A stretch of 7,921 nucleotides of DNA from an uncultured Burkholderiales bacterium. Its GTDB lineage: Bacteria > Pseudomonadota > Gammaproteobacteria > Burkholderiales > Burkholderiaceae_C. The first letter of the stretch is position 1, and each line of letters begins with the position of its first letter. Under the pieces are notes generated by a model. The model searched no databases, was not told the DNA's origin, and saw only the letters and a list, made by a program, of their open reading frames with translations. Position numbers and translations under genes: made by a program. The stretch lies in NCBI GenBank assembly GCA_903871865.1, contig CAIQIL010000483.1, positions 1 to 7,921 of the forward strand, in the 5' to 3' direction. Below are positions 1 to 5,765 of the stretch, piece by piece.

Positions 1-1
1 G

Positions 2-631
2 CAGTTTTCCGATCTGCTGGACTGGGGGCTGCGCCTCGTGGTCCTGCTGGCCTTGCCCAGCGCCGTGGCCTTGCTGGTGTTTGCCAAGCCCTTGGTGGCC
101 GTGCTGTACCACTACGGTCGATTCAGCCCCAACGATGTGCAGCAAACGGTGCTGGCCCTGTCGTGCTACGGCGTCGGACTGATGGGCCTTGTGGGCGTGA
201 AGGTGCTGGCGCCTGGCTTCTACGCCACGCAGGACATCCGCACGCCGGTGCGCATTGGCATCGCCGTGCTGTTCATCACGCAGGCCATGAACGCCGTCTT
301 CGTGCCCTGGCTGGGGCACGCGGGGCTGGCCCTGTCCATCGGCCTGGGCTCGATGGTGAACTCCGCCTGGCTGCTGGTGGGCTTGCGCCGTGCCGGGCGC
401 TACACGCCGTCGCCGGGGTGGTGGCTGTTCGGCGTGCGCGTGGTTGGCGCCACGGCCTTGCTTGGCGTGGGCCTGTGGCTGGCCAGCACCCAGCTCGATT
501 GGGTGGGCATGCGGGCGCAGCCGCTGTGGCGCATCGGCGCGATGGCCGGCTGCCTGGTGGCTGCGGGCGTGGTGTACTTTGGCGCGCTGATGGCGTCGGG
601 GCTGAACCTGCGCCAAGCCATCAGGCGCTGA
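2..631 (+). CDS. murJ: Lipid II flippase MurJ (MviN), C-terminal part, 5' end outside window
   Basis: MurJ is an inner-membrane MOP-superfamily flippase that moves the undecaprenyl-linked peptidoglycan precursor lipid II to the periplasmic face. The frame is open from the left edge, so the gene begins upstream. About 209 C-terminal residues are visible, of roughly 510-520 usual for the family. The visible part starts in a stretch resembling the family (QFSDLLDWGLRLVVLLALP) and continues with several hydrophobic helices, a conserved VLYHYGRFSPNDV loop, and the VLAPGFYATQDIRTPVRIG segment typical of MurJ. The C-terminal helices are followed by a short basic tail (NLRQAIRR). The GTG at 38 is internal and not the true start. 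The gene ends 36 bases before the stop of convergent radA. The family call is firm; nothing can be said about its promoter or N-terminal half. Confidence 0.96.
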   Translation, partial: QFSDLLDWGLRLVVLLALPSAVALLVFAKPLVAVLYHYGRFSPNDVQQTVLALSCYGVGLMGLVGVKVLAPGFYATQDIRTPVRIGIAVLFITQAMNAVFVPWLGHAGLALSIGLGSMVNSAWLLVGLRRAGRYTPSPGWWLFGVRVVGATALLGVGLWLASTQLDWVGMRAQPLWRIGAMAGCLVAAGVVYFGALMASGLNLRQAIRR

Positions 632-649
632 CCCCGCACCGAGGCCTGC

Positions 650-668
650 AGCCCTGTCTGGCCAGGCT
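650..668. terminator. Weak hairpin between convergent murJ and radA
   Basis: An imperfect inverted repeat (AGCCCTG, loop TCTGGC, CAGGCT) gives a six-pair stem with one bulged base. It sits in the 36-base gap between the convergent stops of murJ and radA and touches the radA stop codon. Its position suits a bidirectional transcription end. There is no T-tract on either strand, so a canonical intrinsic terminator is not supported. Confidence 0.3.
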
Positions 669-2041
669 CAGAGTTCGCGCACCAGGTGGATGGCCTCTTC
701 GACGCGGTCCACCGTGTGGATGGTCAGGCCCTCGATGGGCTTCTTGGGCGCATTGGCCTTGGGCACCACGGCCACGGTGAAGCCCAGCTTGGCGGCTTCC
801 TTCAGGCGTTCCTGACCGCGCGGGGCAGGGCGCACCTCGCCGGCCAGGCCCACTTCACCGAAGGCGATGAAACCCTTGGGCAAGGGCCGTGCGCGCAGGC
901 TGCTCTGGATGGCCAGCAGCACGGCCAGGTCGGCCGCGGGCTCGCTGATGCGCACGCCGCCCACCGCGTTGACGAACACGTCCTGATCGAAACAGGCCAT
1001 GCCCGCGTGGCGGTGCAGCACGGCCAGCAGCATGGCCAGGCGGTCGCGCTCCAGGCCGACGCTCAGGCGACGCGGGCTGGGGCCACCCGAATCGACCAAG
1101 GCCTGGATCTCCACCAGCAGCGGTCGCGTGCCTTCCAATGTCACCAGCACGCAGGACCCCGGCACCGGTTCGCTGTGCGTGGACAGGAAGATGGCGCTCG
1201 GGTTGCTCACGCCCTTGAGGCCCTTGTCCGTCATGGCGAAGACGCCAATTTCGTTGACGGCGCCAAAGCGGTTTTTGATGGCGCGCACCAAGCGGAAGCT
1301 GCTGTGCGTGTCACCCTCGAAGTACAGCACCGTGTCCACGATGTGCTCCAGCACGCGCGGGCCGGCCAATGCGCCTTCCTTGGTCACGTGGCCCACCAGC
1401 ACGACGGTGCAGCCACTGGCCTTGGCCGTGCGCGTCAGGTGGGCGGCGCACTCGCGCACCTGCGCCACCGAGCCTGGCGCCGAGCTGAGCTGGTCCGAGA
1501 ACAGCGTCTGGATGGAGTCGATCACGCAGAAGGCGGGTTGTTCGGCCTCCAGGGTGGCGAGGATGTTTTCCAGCTGGATTTCCGCCTGCACGCGCACCTG
1601 CGATCCGTCCAGTCCCAGGCGGTGCGCCCGCATGGCCACCTGGGCGCCGCTCTCTTCGCCGGTCACGTACAGCACCTTCATCTGCCGCGACAGCGCATCG
1701 AGCGCCTGCAGCAGCAAGGTCGATTTGCCGATGCCCGGGTCGCCACCGATCAGCACCACGCCGCCGGCCACGATGCCGCCACCCAGCACGCGGTCCAGCT
1801 CGTCGATGCCGGTGGGCGTGCGGGCCACGTCGGCCGCTTCGATGTCGGCCAGGGTGGTCACCGGCTGGGCCGCGTTCAGGCCACGGGCCAGGGCCTGCAT
1901 GCGGTTCTTGCCTGGGCTCACGGGTTCGGCCCGCGTTTCCTCTAGCGTGTTCCAGGCATTGCAGCTCGGGCACTTGCCCAGCCACTTGGGGCTGGTGCCG
2001 CCGCATTCCTGGCAGGTGTAGATGGTTTTGTCTTTGGCCAT
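668..2041 (-). CDS. radA: DNA repair protein RadA
   Basis: RadA is a RecA-like, DnaB-type ATPase that drives branch migration of recombination intermediates and works with RecA in repair. The 457-residue product matches the usual bacterial length (about 455-460). Domains in order: a four-cysteine zinc finger (C10, C13, C24, C27); a RecA-like ATPase core with Walker A GDPGIGKST (residues 100-108) and Walker B ending at D175 (FCVIDS); the RadA-specific KNRFG motif at 256-260; and a C-terminal Lon-protease-like domain (about 290-457) with GEVGLAGEVRPAPRGQ at 395-410. The ATG at 2041 is chosen because it gives the canonical MAKDKTIYTCQECGG start; in-frame codons further upstream would run into the thioesterase gene and show no homology. 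It begins 16 bases after the thioesterase stop, so it is probably the last gene of an alr-thioesterase-radA operon. The Shine-Dalgarno is weak (AGG about 7 bases upstream), consistent with translational coupling. Confidence 0.97.
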   Translation of the reverse strand: MAKDKTIYTCQECGGTSPKWLGKCPSCNAWNTLEETRAEPVSPGKNRMQALARGLNAAQPVTTLADIEAADVARTPTGIDELDRVLGGGIVAGGVVLIGGDPGIGKSTLLLQALDALSRQMKVLYVTGEESGAQVAMRAHRLGLDGSQVRVQAEIQLENILATLEAEQPAFCVIDSIQTLFSDQLSSAPGSVAQVRECAAHLTRTAKASGCTVVLVGHVTKEGALAGPRVLEHIVDTVLYFEGDTHSSFRLVRAIKNRFGAVNEIGVFAMTDKGLKGVSNPSAIFLSTHSEPVPGSCVLVTLEGTRPLLVEIQALVDSGGPSPRRLSVGLERDRLAMLLAVLHRHAGMACFDQDVFVNAVGGVRISEPAADLAVLLAIQSSLRARPLPKGFIAFGEVGLAGEVRPAPRGQERLKEAAKLGFTVAVVPKANAPKKPIEGLTIHTVDRVEEAIHLVREL

Positions 2042-2057
2042 GGGGCTGCCTGGGCGC

Positions 2058-2558
2058 TCAGTTCGCGGCGGCCTGGCCCGACTGGATGGCGCGGAAGCGC
2101 TGGTCCAGTTCCTGGCGCAGCTGGCGGCGCAGCTTGGCCGCAGCAAAGCGGCGGTGCTCGTCGGGGGTGTGGGGGGCCAGTGGCGTCACGGCCTGGGGCT
2201 TGGCGTTGTCGTCCACCGCCACCATGGTGAAGAAGCAGCTGTTGGCGTGGCGCACCACCTGCGTGCGGATGTTCTCGGCCACCACCTTGATGCCGATCTC
2301 CATCGACGAGGTGCCTGTGTAGTTCACCGACGCGAGGAAGGTGACCAGCTCGCCCACGTGGATGGGCTGGCGGAAGGTGACCTGGTCCACCGACAGGGTC
2401 ACGACGTAGCAGCCGGCATAGCGGCTGGCGCAGGCGTAGGCCACCTGGTCGAGCAGCTTGAGGATGGTGCCGCCGTGCACATTGCCGGAGAAATTGGCCA
2501 TGTCCGGCGTCATGAGCACGGTCATGTGCAGCTGGTGGCGTTGGTGGTCGAGTTCCAT
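2058..2558 (-). CDS. Acyl-CoA thioesterase, hotdog fold (BACH/YciA-like)
   Basis: This predicted cytoplasmic enzyme hydrolyses acyl-CoA thioesters to free fatty acid and CoA. The 166-residue protein is one hotdog domain (about residues 8-118) with the family's active-site pattern ANFSGNVHGG (21-30) followed by D37 on the central helix, then VTLSVDQVTFRQPIHVGE (53-70), typical of the acyl-CoA hydrolase branch. Residues 130-166 form a charged, Arg/Gln-rich helical tail. Chain-length preference cannot be read from sequence. The ATG at 2558 gives MELDHQRHQLHMTVLMTP. No convincing Shine-Dalgarno precedes it, so initiation at M12 (HMTVL) is a less likely alternative. It lies 24 bases after the alr stop and 16 before the radA start, so cotranscription is likely. 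The enzyme family is sure; the physiological substrate is unknown. Confidence 0.92.
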   Translation of the reverse strand: MELDHQRHQLHMTVLMTPDMANFSGNVHGGTILKLLDQVAYACASRYAGCYVVTLSVDQVTFRQPIHVGELVTFLASVNYTGTSSMEIGIKVVAENIRTQVVRHANSCFFTMVAVDDNAKPQAVTPLAPHTPDEHRRFAAAKLRRQLRQELDQRFRAIQSGQAAAN

Positions 2559-2582
2559 GGGGAGCGGTGTCGGGTGAAAAGG

Positions 2583-3746
2583 TCAGGGGGCAGATGCAGG
2601 TGCCGTGCCATGCGTTGCGCTGTGTGCCGGGCCGGGCAAGCCGTGGTCGCCACCCACCGCCAGCACAGGCACGCGCGGCGACAGCGCGCACATCAGCTCG
2701 TAGCCGATGGTGCCGGCGTGCAGGGCGACCTCGTCGATCGACAGCAGGCTGCCGTGCGGACCTTGCCCCCACAGCGTGACCTCGGTGCCGATCTGGGCTT
2801 GCGGCAACGCGCTCAGGTCCACCGTGACCATGTCCATGGACACCCGCCCGACGATACGCGTGCGCTGGCCATCGACCAGCACCGGTGTGCCTGTGGGTGC
2901 GTGGCGCGGGTAGCCGTCGGCATAACCGCAGGCCACCACGCCGATGCGCATGGCCTGCTCGGCCGTGAAGCGGCTGCCGTAGCCCACCGTGTCACCCGCT
3001 TGCAGGTGCTGGACGCCGATCAGCTTGGAGCGCAGGGTCATGGCCGGCCGCAGTTGCCAGTGGGTGGCATCGTGCTCGGGGTGGTCGGGCGAGGCGCCGT
3101 ACAGCATCACGCCGGGGCGCACCCAGTCGCCGCGCACTTTCGGGTCATGGGCATGGCGCAGCGTGGCCGCGCTGTTGCACAGGCTGCGCTCGCCGCTGAG
3201 GTCGGCTGTGTGGGTCAGGAAGATGTCGGCCTGCTGGGCGATGCCCTTGTCGCTGTCGGCGTCCGAGAAGTGCGTGATGAAAGACACCTCGTCCACCTGG
3301 GGCAGGGCGCTCAGGCGCAGCCAGGCGTTGCGGAAGGCCTGGGGCGTGAAGCCCAGGCGGTTCATGCCGGTGTTCATTTTCAGGAACACGCGGTGGGGCC
3401 ATTCTGTCTTGTGCTGGGCGAGCCAGTCGATCTGCTGCTCGCAGTGCACCACATGCCACAGGCCCAGGCGCGAGCAGGACTCCAGGTCGCGCGCATCGAA
3501 CACGCCTTCCAGCAGCAGGATGGGGCCGCGCCAGTCGAGTTCACGCAGCTTGCGCGCCTCGGCGATGTCCAGCAGGGCGAAGCCGTCGGCGGCGCGCAGG
3601 CCTTCGAAGGCGCGCACCAGGCCGTGGCCATAGGCATTGGCCTTGACCACCGCCCAGACCTGGGCGTCCGGGGCGCAGGCACGGGCGCGTGCCAGGTTGT
3701 GTTGCAGGGCGTCGAGGTGGACCAGGGCTTCAAGCGGGCGGGGCAT
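2583..3746 (-). CDS. alr: Alanine racemase
   Basis: This PLP-dependent enzyme interconverts L- and D-alanine in the cytoplasm, supplying D-Ala for peptidoglycan. The product is 387 residues, slightly above the usual 355-380. An N-terminal TIM barrel carries the PLP-binding lysine K35 in AVVKANAYGHG (32-42). The KMNTGMNRLGF segment (123-133) includes R130, equivalent to the arginine near the PLP phenol oxygen, and K123 lies at the position that is carbamylated in well-studied homologues. The C-terminal beta domain carries the second catalytic base Y256 (GDTVGYGSRF), followed by GYADGYPR (275-281), GRVSMDM (300-306) and the GTIGYELMCALSPRVP end motif (345-360). About 25 extra residues follow, low in complexity and rich in A, P, H and T. 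The ATG at 3746 (MPRPLEALVHLDALQHN) is chosen over a start 28 codons upstream because homology begins there. It is the first gene of the minus-strand run and divergent from lplT. Confidence 0.97.
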   Translation of the reverse strand: MPRPLEALVHLDALQHNLARARACAPDAQVWAVVKANAYGHGLVRAFEGLRAADGFALLDIAEARKLRELDWRGPILLLEGVFDARDLESCSRLGLWHVVHCEQQIDWLAQHKTEWPHRVFLKMNTGMNRLGFTPQAFRNAWLRLSALPQVDEVSFITHFSDADSDKGIAQQADIFLTHTADLSGERSLCNSAATLRHAHDPKVRGDWVRPGVMLYGASPDHPEHDATHWQLRPAMTLRSKLIGVQHLQAGDTVGYGSRFTAEQAMRIGVVACGYADGYPRHAPTGTPVLVDGQRTRIVGRVSMDMVTVDLSALPQAQIGTEVTLWGQGPHGSLLSIDEVALHAGTIGYELMCALSPRVPVLAVGGDHGLPGPAHSATHGTAPASAP

Positions 3747-3752
3747 GGCCGC

Positions 3753-3758
3753 ATTTTG
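3753..3758 (-). promoter_or_regulatory. Possible -10 element directly before alr
   Basis: On the minus strand CAAAAT lies seven bases before the alr ATG. If it acts as a -10 hexamer, transcription would start at or near the start codon, giving a leaderless or near-leaderless mRNA. There is no good -35 at normal spacing. A GGGTGG further up could serve instead as a weak ribosome binding site, so this is only a candidate. Confidence 0.22.
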
Positions 3759-3816
3759 CCACCCGGGTGCGAGACGCCCCCTGATCGTGCATGGGGCAGG
3801 GCTGCCGGCGGGATGC

Positions 3817-3840
3817 GCGCCACGCGCCACTGGGGTGGCG
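3817..3840. repeat. Tandem and inverted GCGCCAC repeats before lplT
   Basis: Two perfect adjacent copies of GCGCCAC occupy 3817-3830. After a TGGG spacer comes GTGGCG (3835-3840), the inverse of CGCCAC, so 3825-3840 is a 6-bp palindrome with a 4-base centre. The pairing extends by one G-T and one C-G pair into 3841-3842. It lies where the -35 region of the lplT promoter should be, so it could be an operator. That role is inferred from position only. Confidence 0.5.
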
Positions 3841-3849
3841 TGCTATAAC
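3841..3849 (+). promoter_or_regulatory. Extended -10 promoter of lplT
   Basis: TGCTATAAC matches the extended -10 pattern TG-N-TATAAT with one mismatch. There is no recognisable -35 hexamer at 17 bases; an extended -10 can compensate for that. Transcription would start near 3856, giving a leader of about 30 bases before the lplT ATG. Confidence 0.6.
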
Positions 3850-3887
3850 CTGCGATCCCCAGCCTCGACGACCTACACCGCTCGCGC

Positions 3888-5171
3888 ATGAAAAAAGGTT
3901 TTTTCACGATCATGGCGGCGCAGTTCTGCAGCTCGCTGGCAGACAACGCGCTGTTCGTGGCGGCGGTCGAGTTGCTCAAGTCCGATGGCGCCCCTGAGTG
4001 GCAACGCGCGGCCCTGGTGCCGATGTTCGCGCTGTTCTACGTGGTGCTGGCGCCTTTTGTGGGCGCCTTCGCCGATGCCTTGCCCAAAGGCAAGGTCATG
4101 TTCCTCTCCAACAGCATCAAGGTGCTGGGTTGCCTGCTGATGCTGTTCGGCCTGCACCCCCTGCTGGCCTATGCCGTGGTGGGCTTGGGCGCGGCAGCCT
4201 ACTCGCCGGCCAAGTACGGCATCCTCACCGAGTTGCTGCCGCCGTCCCAATTGGTCAAGGCCAATGGCTGGATCGAAGGCCTGACCATCACCTCCATCAT
4301 CTTTGGCGTGGTGCTGGGCGGACAACTGATGGGCCACACCATTTCGCCGATGCTGCTGGCGCTGGACCTGCCAGGCTTTGACACCGGCATCGACTCGCCG
4401 CCCGAAGCGGCCATCGCCACCCTGGTGTCGCTGTACGTGCTGGCGGCGGGCTTCAACCTGCGCATTCCCCGCACCGACACGCCGCTGCAGGCCTTCGTGG
4501 GCCACCCGGTGCTGTTGCTCAAGGATTTCATGTCGTGCAACTCGCGGCTGTGGCGCGACAAGCTGGGCCAGATCTCGCTGACCACCACCACCCTGTTCTG
4601 GGGCGTGTCGGGCAACCTGCGCTACATCGTGCTCGCGTGGGCGGCCGTGGCGCTGGGCTATGACACCACCAAGGCCTCGGCATTGGTCGGTGTGGTGGCC
4701 ATTGGCACGGCGGTGGGCGCTGTGGTGGCCTCGGCCAAGATGCGGCTGGACCAGGCGACCCGGGTCATTCCCCTGGGTGTGGCCATGGGTGTGCTGGTGC
4801 TGGGCATGAACGTGCTGGACAACATCGTCGTGGCCGTGCCCTTCCTGATCTTGCTGGGTGGCCTGGGGGGCTTCCTGGTGGTGCCCATGAACGCGCTGCT
4901 GCAGCACCGCGGTCACAACCTGATGGGCGCAGGGCGTTCCATCGCGGTGCAGAATTTCAATGAGCAAGCCTGCATCCTGCTGCTGGGCTTTGGCTACAGC
5001 TGGTTGACGGGCAGCGGCCTGACCGCCTACGGGGCCATCACGGCCTTTGGCTGCTTCGTGGCCGTGAGCATGTGCATGATCGGGCTGTGGCACCGCCGCA
5101 ATGTGCGCGTGCACAGCGAGGAAGTCGGGCGGCTGCTGGCCATCGCCCGCAGTGACGGCCACAACCATTGA
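3888..5171 (+). CDS. lplT: Lysophospholipid transporter LplT
   Basis: LplT is an inner-membrane major facilitator superfamily protein that brings lysophospholipids, chiefly lyso-phosphatidylethanolamine, to the inner leaflet for re-acylation. The 427-residue product has about 12 hydrophobic helices. It carries a motif-A-like loop VGAFADALPKGKVM (58-71), the family-typical YSPAKYGILTELLPPSQLVKANGWIEG (105-131), and LQHRGHNLMGAGRSIAVQNFNE (338-359). The loop at 150-175 and the tail at 401-427 are hydrophilic, and the length is slightly above the roughly 400 of the E. coli protein. In enterobacteria lplT lies beside the acyltransferase gene aas; no aas is present here, and the partner must be encoded elsewhere. 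The start MKKGFFTIMAAQFCSSLADN fits the family. No Shine-Dalgarno precedes the ATG, but A-rich second and third codons follow it. It is divergent from alr, so two envelope genes share the 141-base control region. Confidence 0.96.
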   Translation: MKKGFFTIMAAQFCSSLADNALFVAAVELLKSDGAPEWQRAALVPMFALFYVVLAPFVGAFADALPKGKVMFLSNSIKVLGCLLMLFGLHPLLAYAVVGLGAAAYSPAKYGILTELLPPSQLVKANGWIEGLTITSIIFGVVLGGQLMGHTISPMLLALDLPGFDTGIDSPPEAAIATLVSLYVLAAGFNLRIPRTDTPLQAFVGHPVLLLKDFMSCNSRLWRDKLGQISLTTTTLFWGVSGNLRYIVLAWAAVALGYDTTKASALVGVVAIGTAVGAVVASAKMRLDQATRVIPLGVAMGVLVLGMNVLDNIVVAVPFLILLGGLGGFLVVPMNALLQHRGHNLMGAGRSIAVQNFNEQACILLLGFGYSWLTGSGLTAYGAITAFGCFVAVSMCMIGLWHRRNVRVHSEEVGRLLAIARSDGHNH

Positions 5172-5235
5172 ACACAATTGGCTGACACAGATTTACAAAA
5201 GGCTGTCAGCCGGGTGTGACGCCCAGCCGTTGTGT
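5172..5235 (+). repeat. Nested, competing inverted repeats upstream of the secreted-protein gene
   Basis: Inner pair: GGCTGACA (5180-5187) and TGTCAGCC (5204-5211), a perfect 8-bp inverted repeat with 16 bases between. Outer pair: ACACAA-tt-GGCTG (5172-5184) and CAGCC-g-TTGTGT (5224-5235), 11 matching pairs with a small internal asymmetry. Both use the same GGCTG, so in RNA they would exclude each other. A third small hairpin (GGGTG, loop TGA, CGCCC; 5212-5224) lies between the right arms. No T-tract follows, so a simple intrinsic terminator for lplT is unlikely. The segment may be an operator or an mRNA leader; the sequence does not decide which. Confidence 0.5.
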
Positions 5236-5241
5236 GCATAC

Positions 5242-5246
5242 AGGAG
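5242..5246 (+). promoter_or_regulatory. Ribosome binding site AGGAG
   Basis: AGGAG lies seven bases before the ATG at 5254. It decides the start of the secreted-protein gene against in-frame codons further upstream that overlap the lplT end. Confidence 0.8.
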
Positions 5247-5253
5247 AACTGAC

Positions 5254-5733
5254 ATGCACACACCCCTCGCACGAACCACTTCCCGACTGGCTGGCTTGGC
5301 CACGTTGGCGGCCCTGACGGCGTCTCTGCTGGCGGCGCCAGGCGCGGCCCAGGCAGGCCAGGGCGTGTTCTGGGCGGTCAATGTGGACGCCCCCATCCAG
5401 GGCGCAGGCCGTGTCGGCACGACCTTCTCCAACACGCCACGGGGCCTGTACGGGCCCGCGCAGGTGGTGATCGCCCCGCCGGTGGTGTACGCGCCCCAGC
5501 CGGTGTATGTGCCCCAGCCTGTGTACGCGCCGCAACCGGTGTACGTCCAGCGCGAGCCCGAGTACCGCCGTTGCCCGCCGCGTTGGGCTTGGGGTCACCG
5601 CCACGATGAAGGCCGTTATGGCTGGCGCGATGACCGCCGAGAGGGCTACCGCAACGGCCACGGCGATGGCCGCCGTGAGGGTCGTTGGGAGGGCCGCCGC
5701 GACGACCGCTATGCCTGGGGACGCGACGACTGA
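5254..5733 (+). CDS. Secreted low-complexity protein with VY(A/V)PQP repeats and an Arg/Asp-rich tail
   Basis: I do not recognise a functional family. The 159-residue product starts with a classic Sec signal peptide: Arg residues at 7 and 11, a hydrophobic core at about 12-28, and a probable cleavage site AAQA|GQ after residue 34. A short mature region (GQGVFWAVNVDAPIQGAGRVGTTFSNTPRG, split here as residues 35-64) is the most conserved-looking part. Then come tandem hexapeptides V-Y-A/V-P-Q-P (residues 78-98). Residues 115-159 are almost all R, D, E, G, H, Y and W, with 13 Arg against 12 acidic residues. There is one cysteine (C107), no lipobox and no further membrane helix, so the likely location is periplasm or cell surface. 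Related repeat-bearing exported proteins of unknown role are common in Burkholderiales (general knowledge, not checked). The start is supported by AGGAG and the signal peptide. The gene follows lplT on the same strand after 82 bases and converges on the ATPase gene. Confidence 0.82.
   Translation: MHTPLARTTSRLAGLATLAALTASLLAAPGAAQAGQGVFWAVNVDAPIQGAGRVGTTFSNTPRGLYGPAQVVIAPPVVYAPQPVYVPQPVYAPQPVYVQREPEYRRCPPRWAWGHRHDEGRYGWRDDRREGYRNGHGDGRREGRWEGRRDDRYAWGRDD
5485..5547 (+). repeat. 18-bp tandem coding repeat
   Basis: Three full units and a partial fourth of an 18-base repeat encode VYAPQP, VYVPQP, VYAPQP and VYV. Units alternate GCG/GTG at the third codon and differ at silent positions (cag/caa, tac/tat), so the array is not freshly duplicated. 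Confidence 0.85.
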
Positions 5734-5747
5734 GCTCGCAACCGAGC
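5734..5747. terminator. Small hairpin between convergent genes
   Basis: GCTCG, loop CAAC, CGAGC forms a perfect five-pair stem that starts at the base after the secreted-protein stop codon and lies in the 32-base gap to the convergent ATPase stop. It could serve both strands. No T-tract follows on either strand, so it is a weak candidate. Confidence 0.35.
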
Positions 5748-5765
5748 CTGCGCTGGGCCGTCTGA

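Noticed and set aside
686..1945. Long + strand open frames opposite radA
   Set aside because: Same mirror effect; radA on the minus strand has zinc finger, Walker and Lon-like motifs in full.
2022..3848. A 608-codon + strand open frame opposite the thioesterase and alr genes
   Set aside because: It is the mirror of well-identified minus-strand genes in GC-rich DNA. Its translation is dominated by H, Q, G, A and R with no domain pattern, and it has no ribosome binding site.
3898..3997. T-TTT-TTC slippery heptamer in lplT as a programmed -1 frameshift site
   Set aside because: The -1 frame stops after about 30 codons and no functional product or stimulatory structure is evident. The run is simply part of the MKKGFF start.
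3873..5177. A 434-codon minus-strand open frame opposite lplT
   Set aside because: It is His/Gln-rich shadow translation of a clear membrane transporter gene, with no motif and no plausible start signal.
5180..5211. Inverted repeat read as an intrinsic terminator of lplT
   Set aside because: The 16-base loop and the lack of a T-tract after the stem do not fit a Rho-independent terminator; it is listed as a repeat instead.
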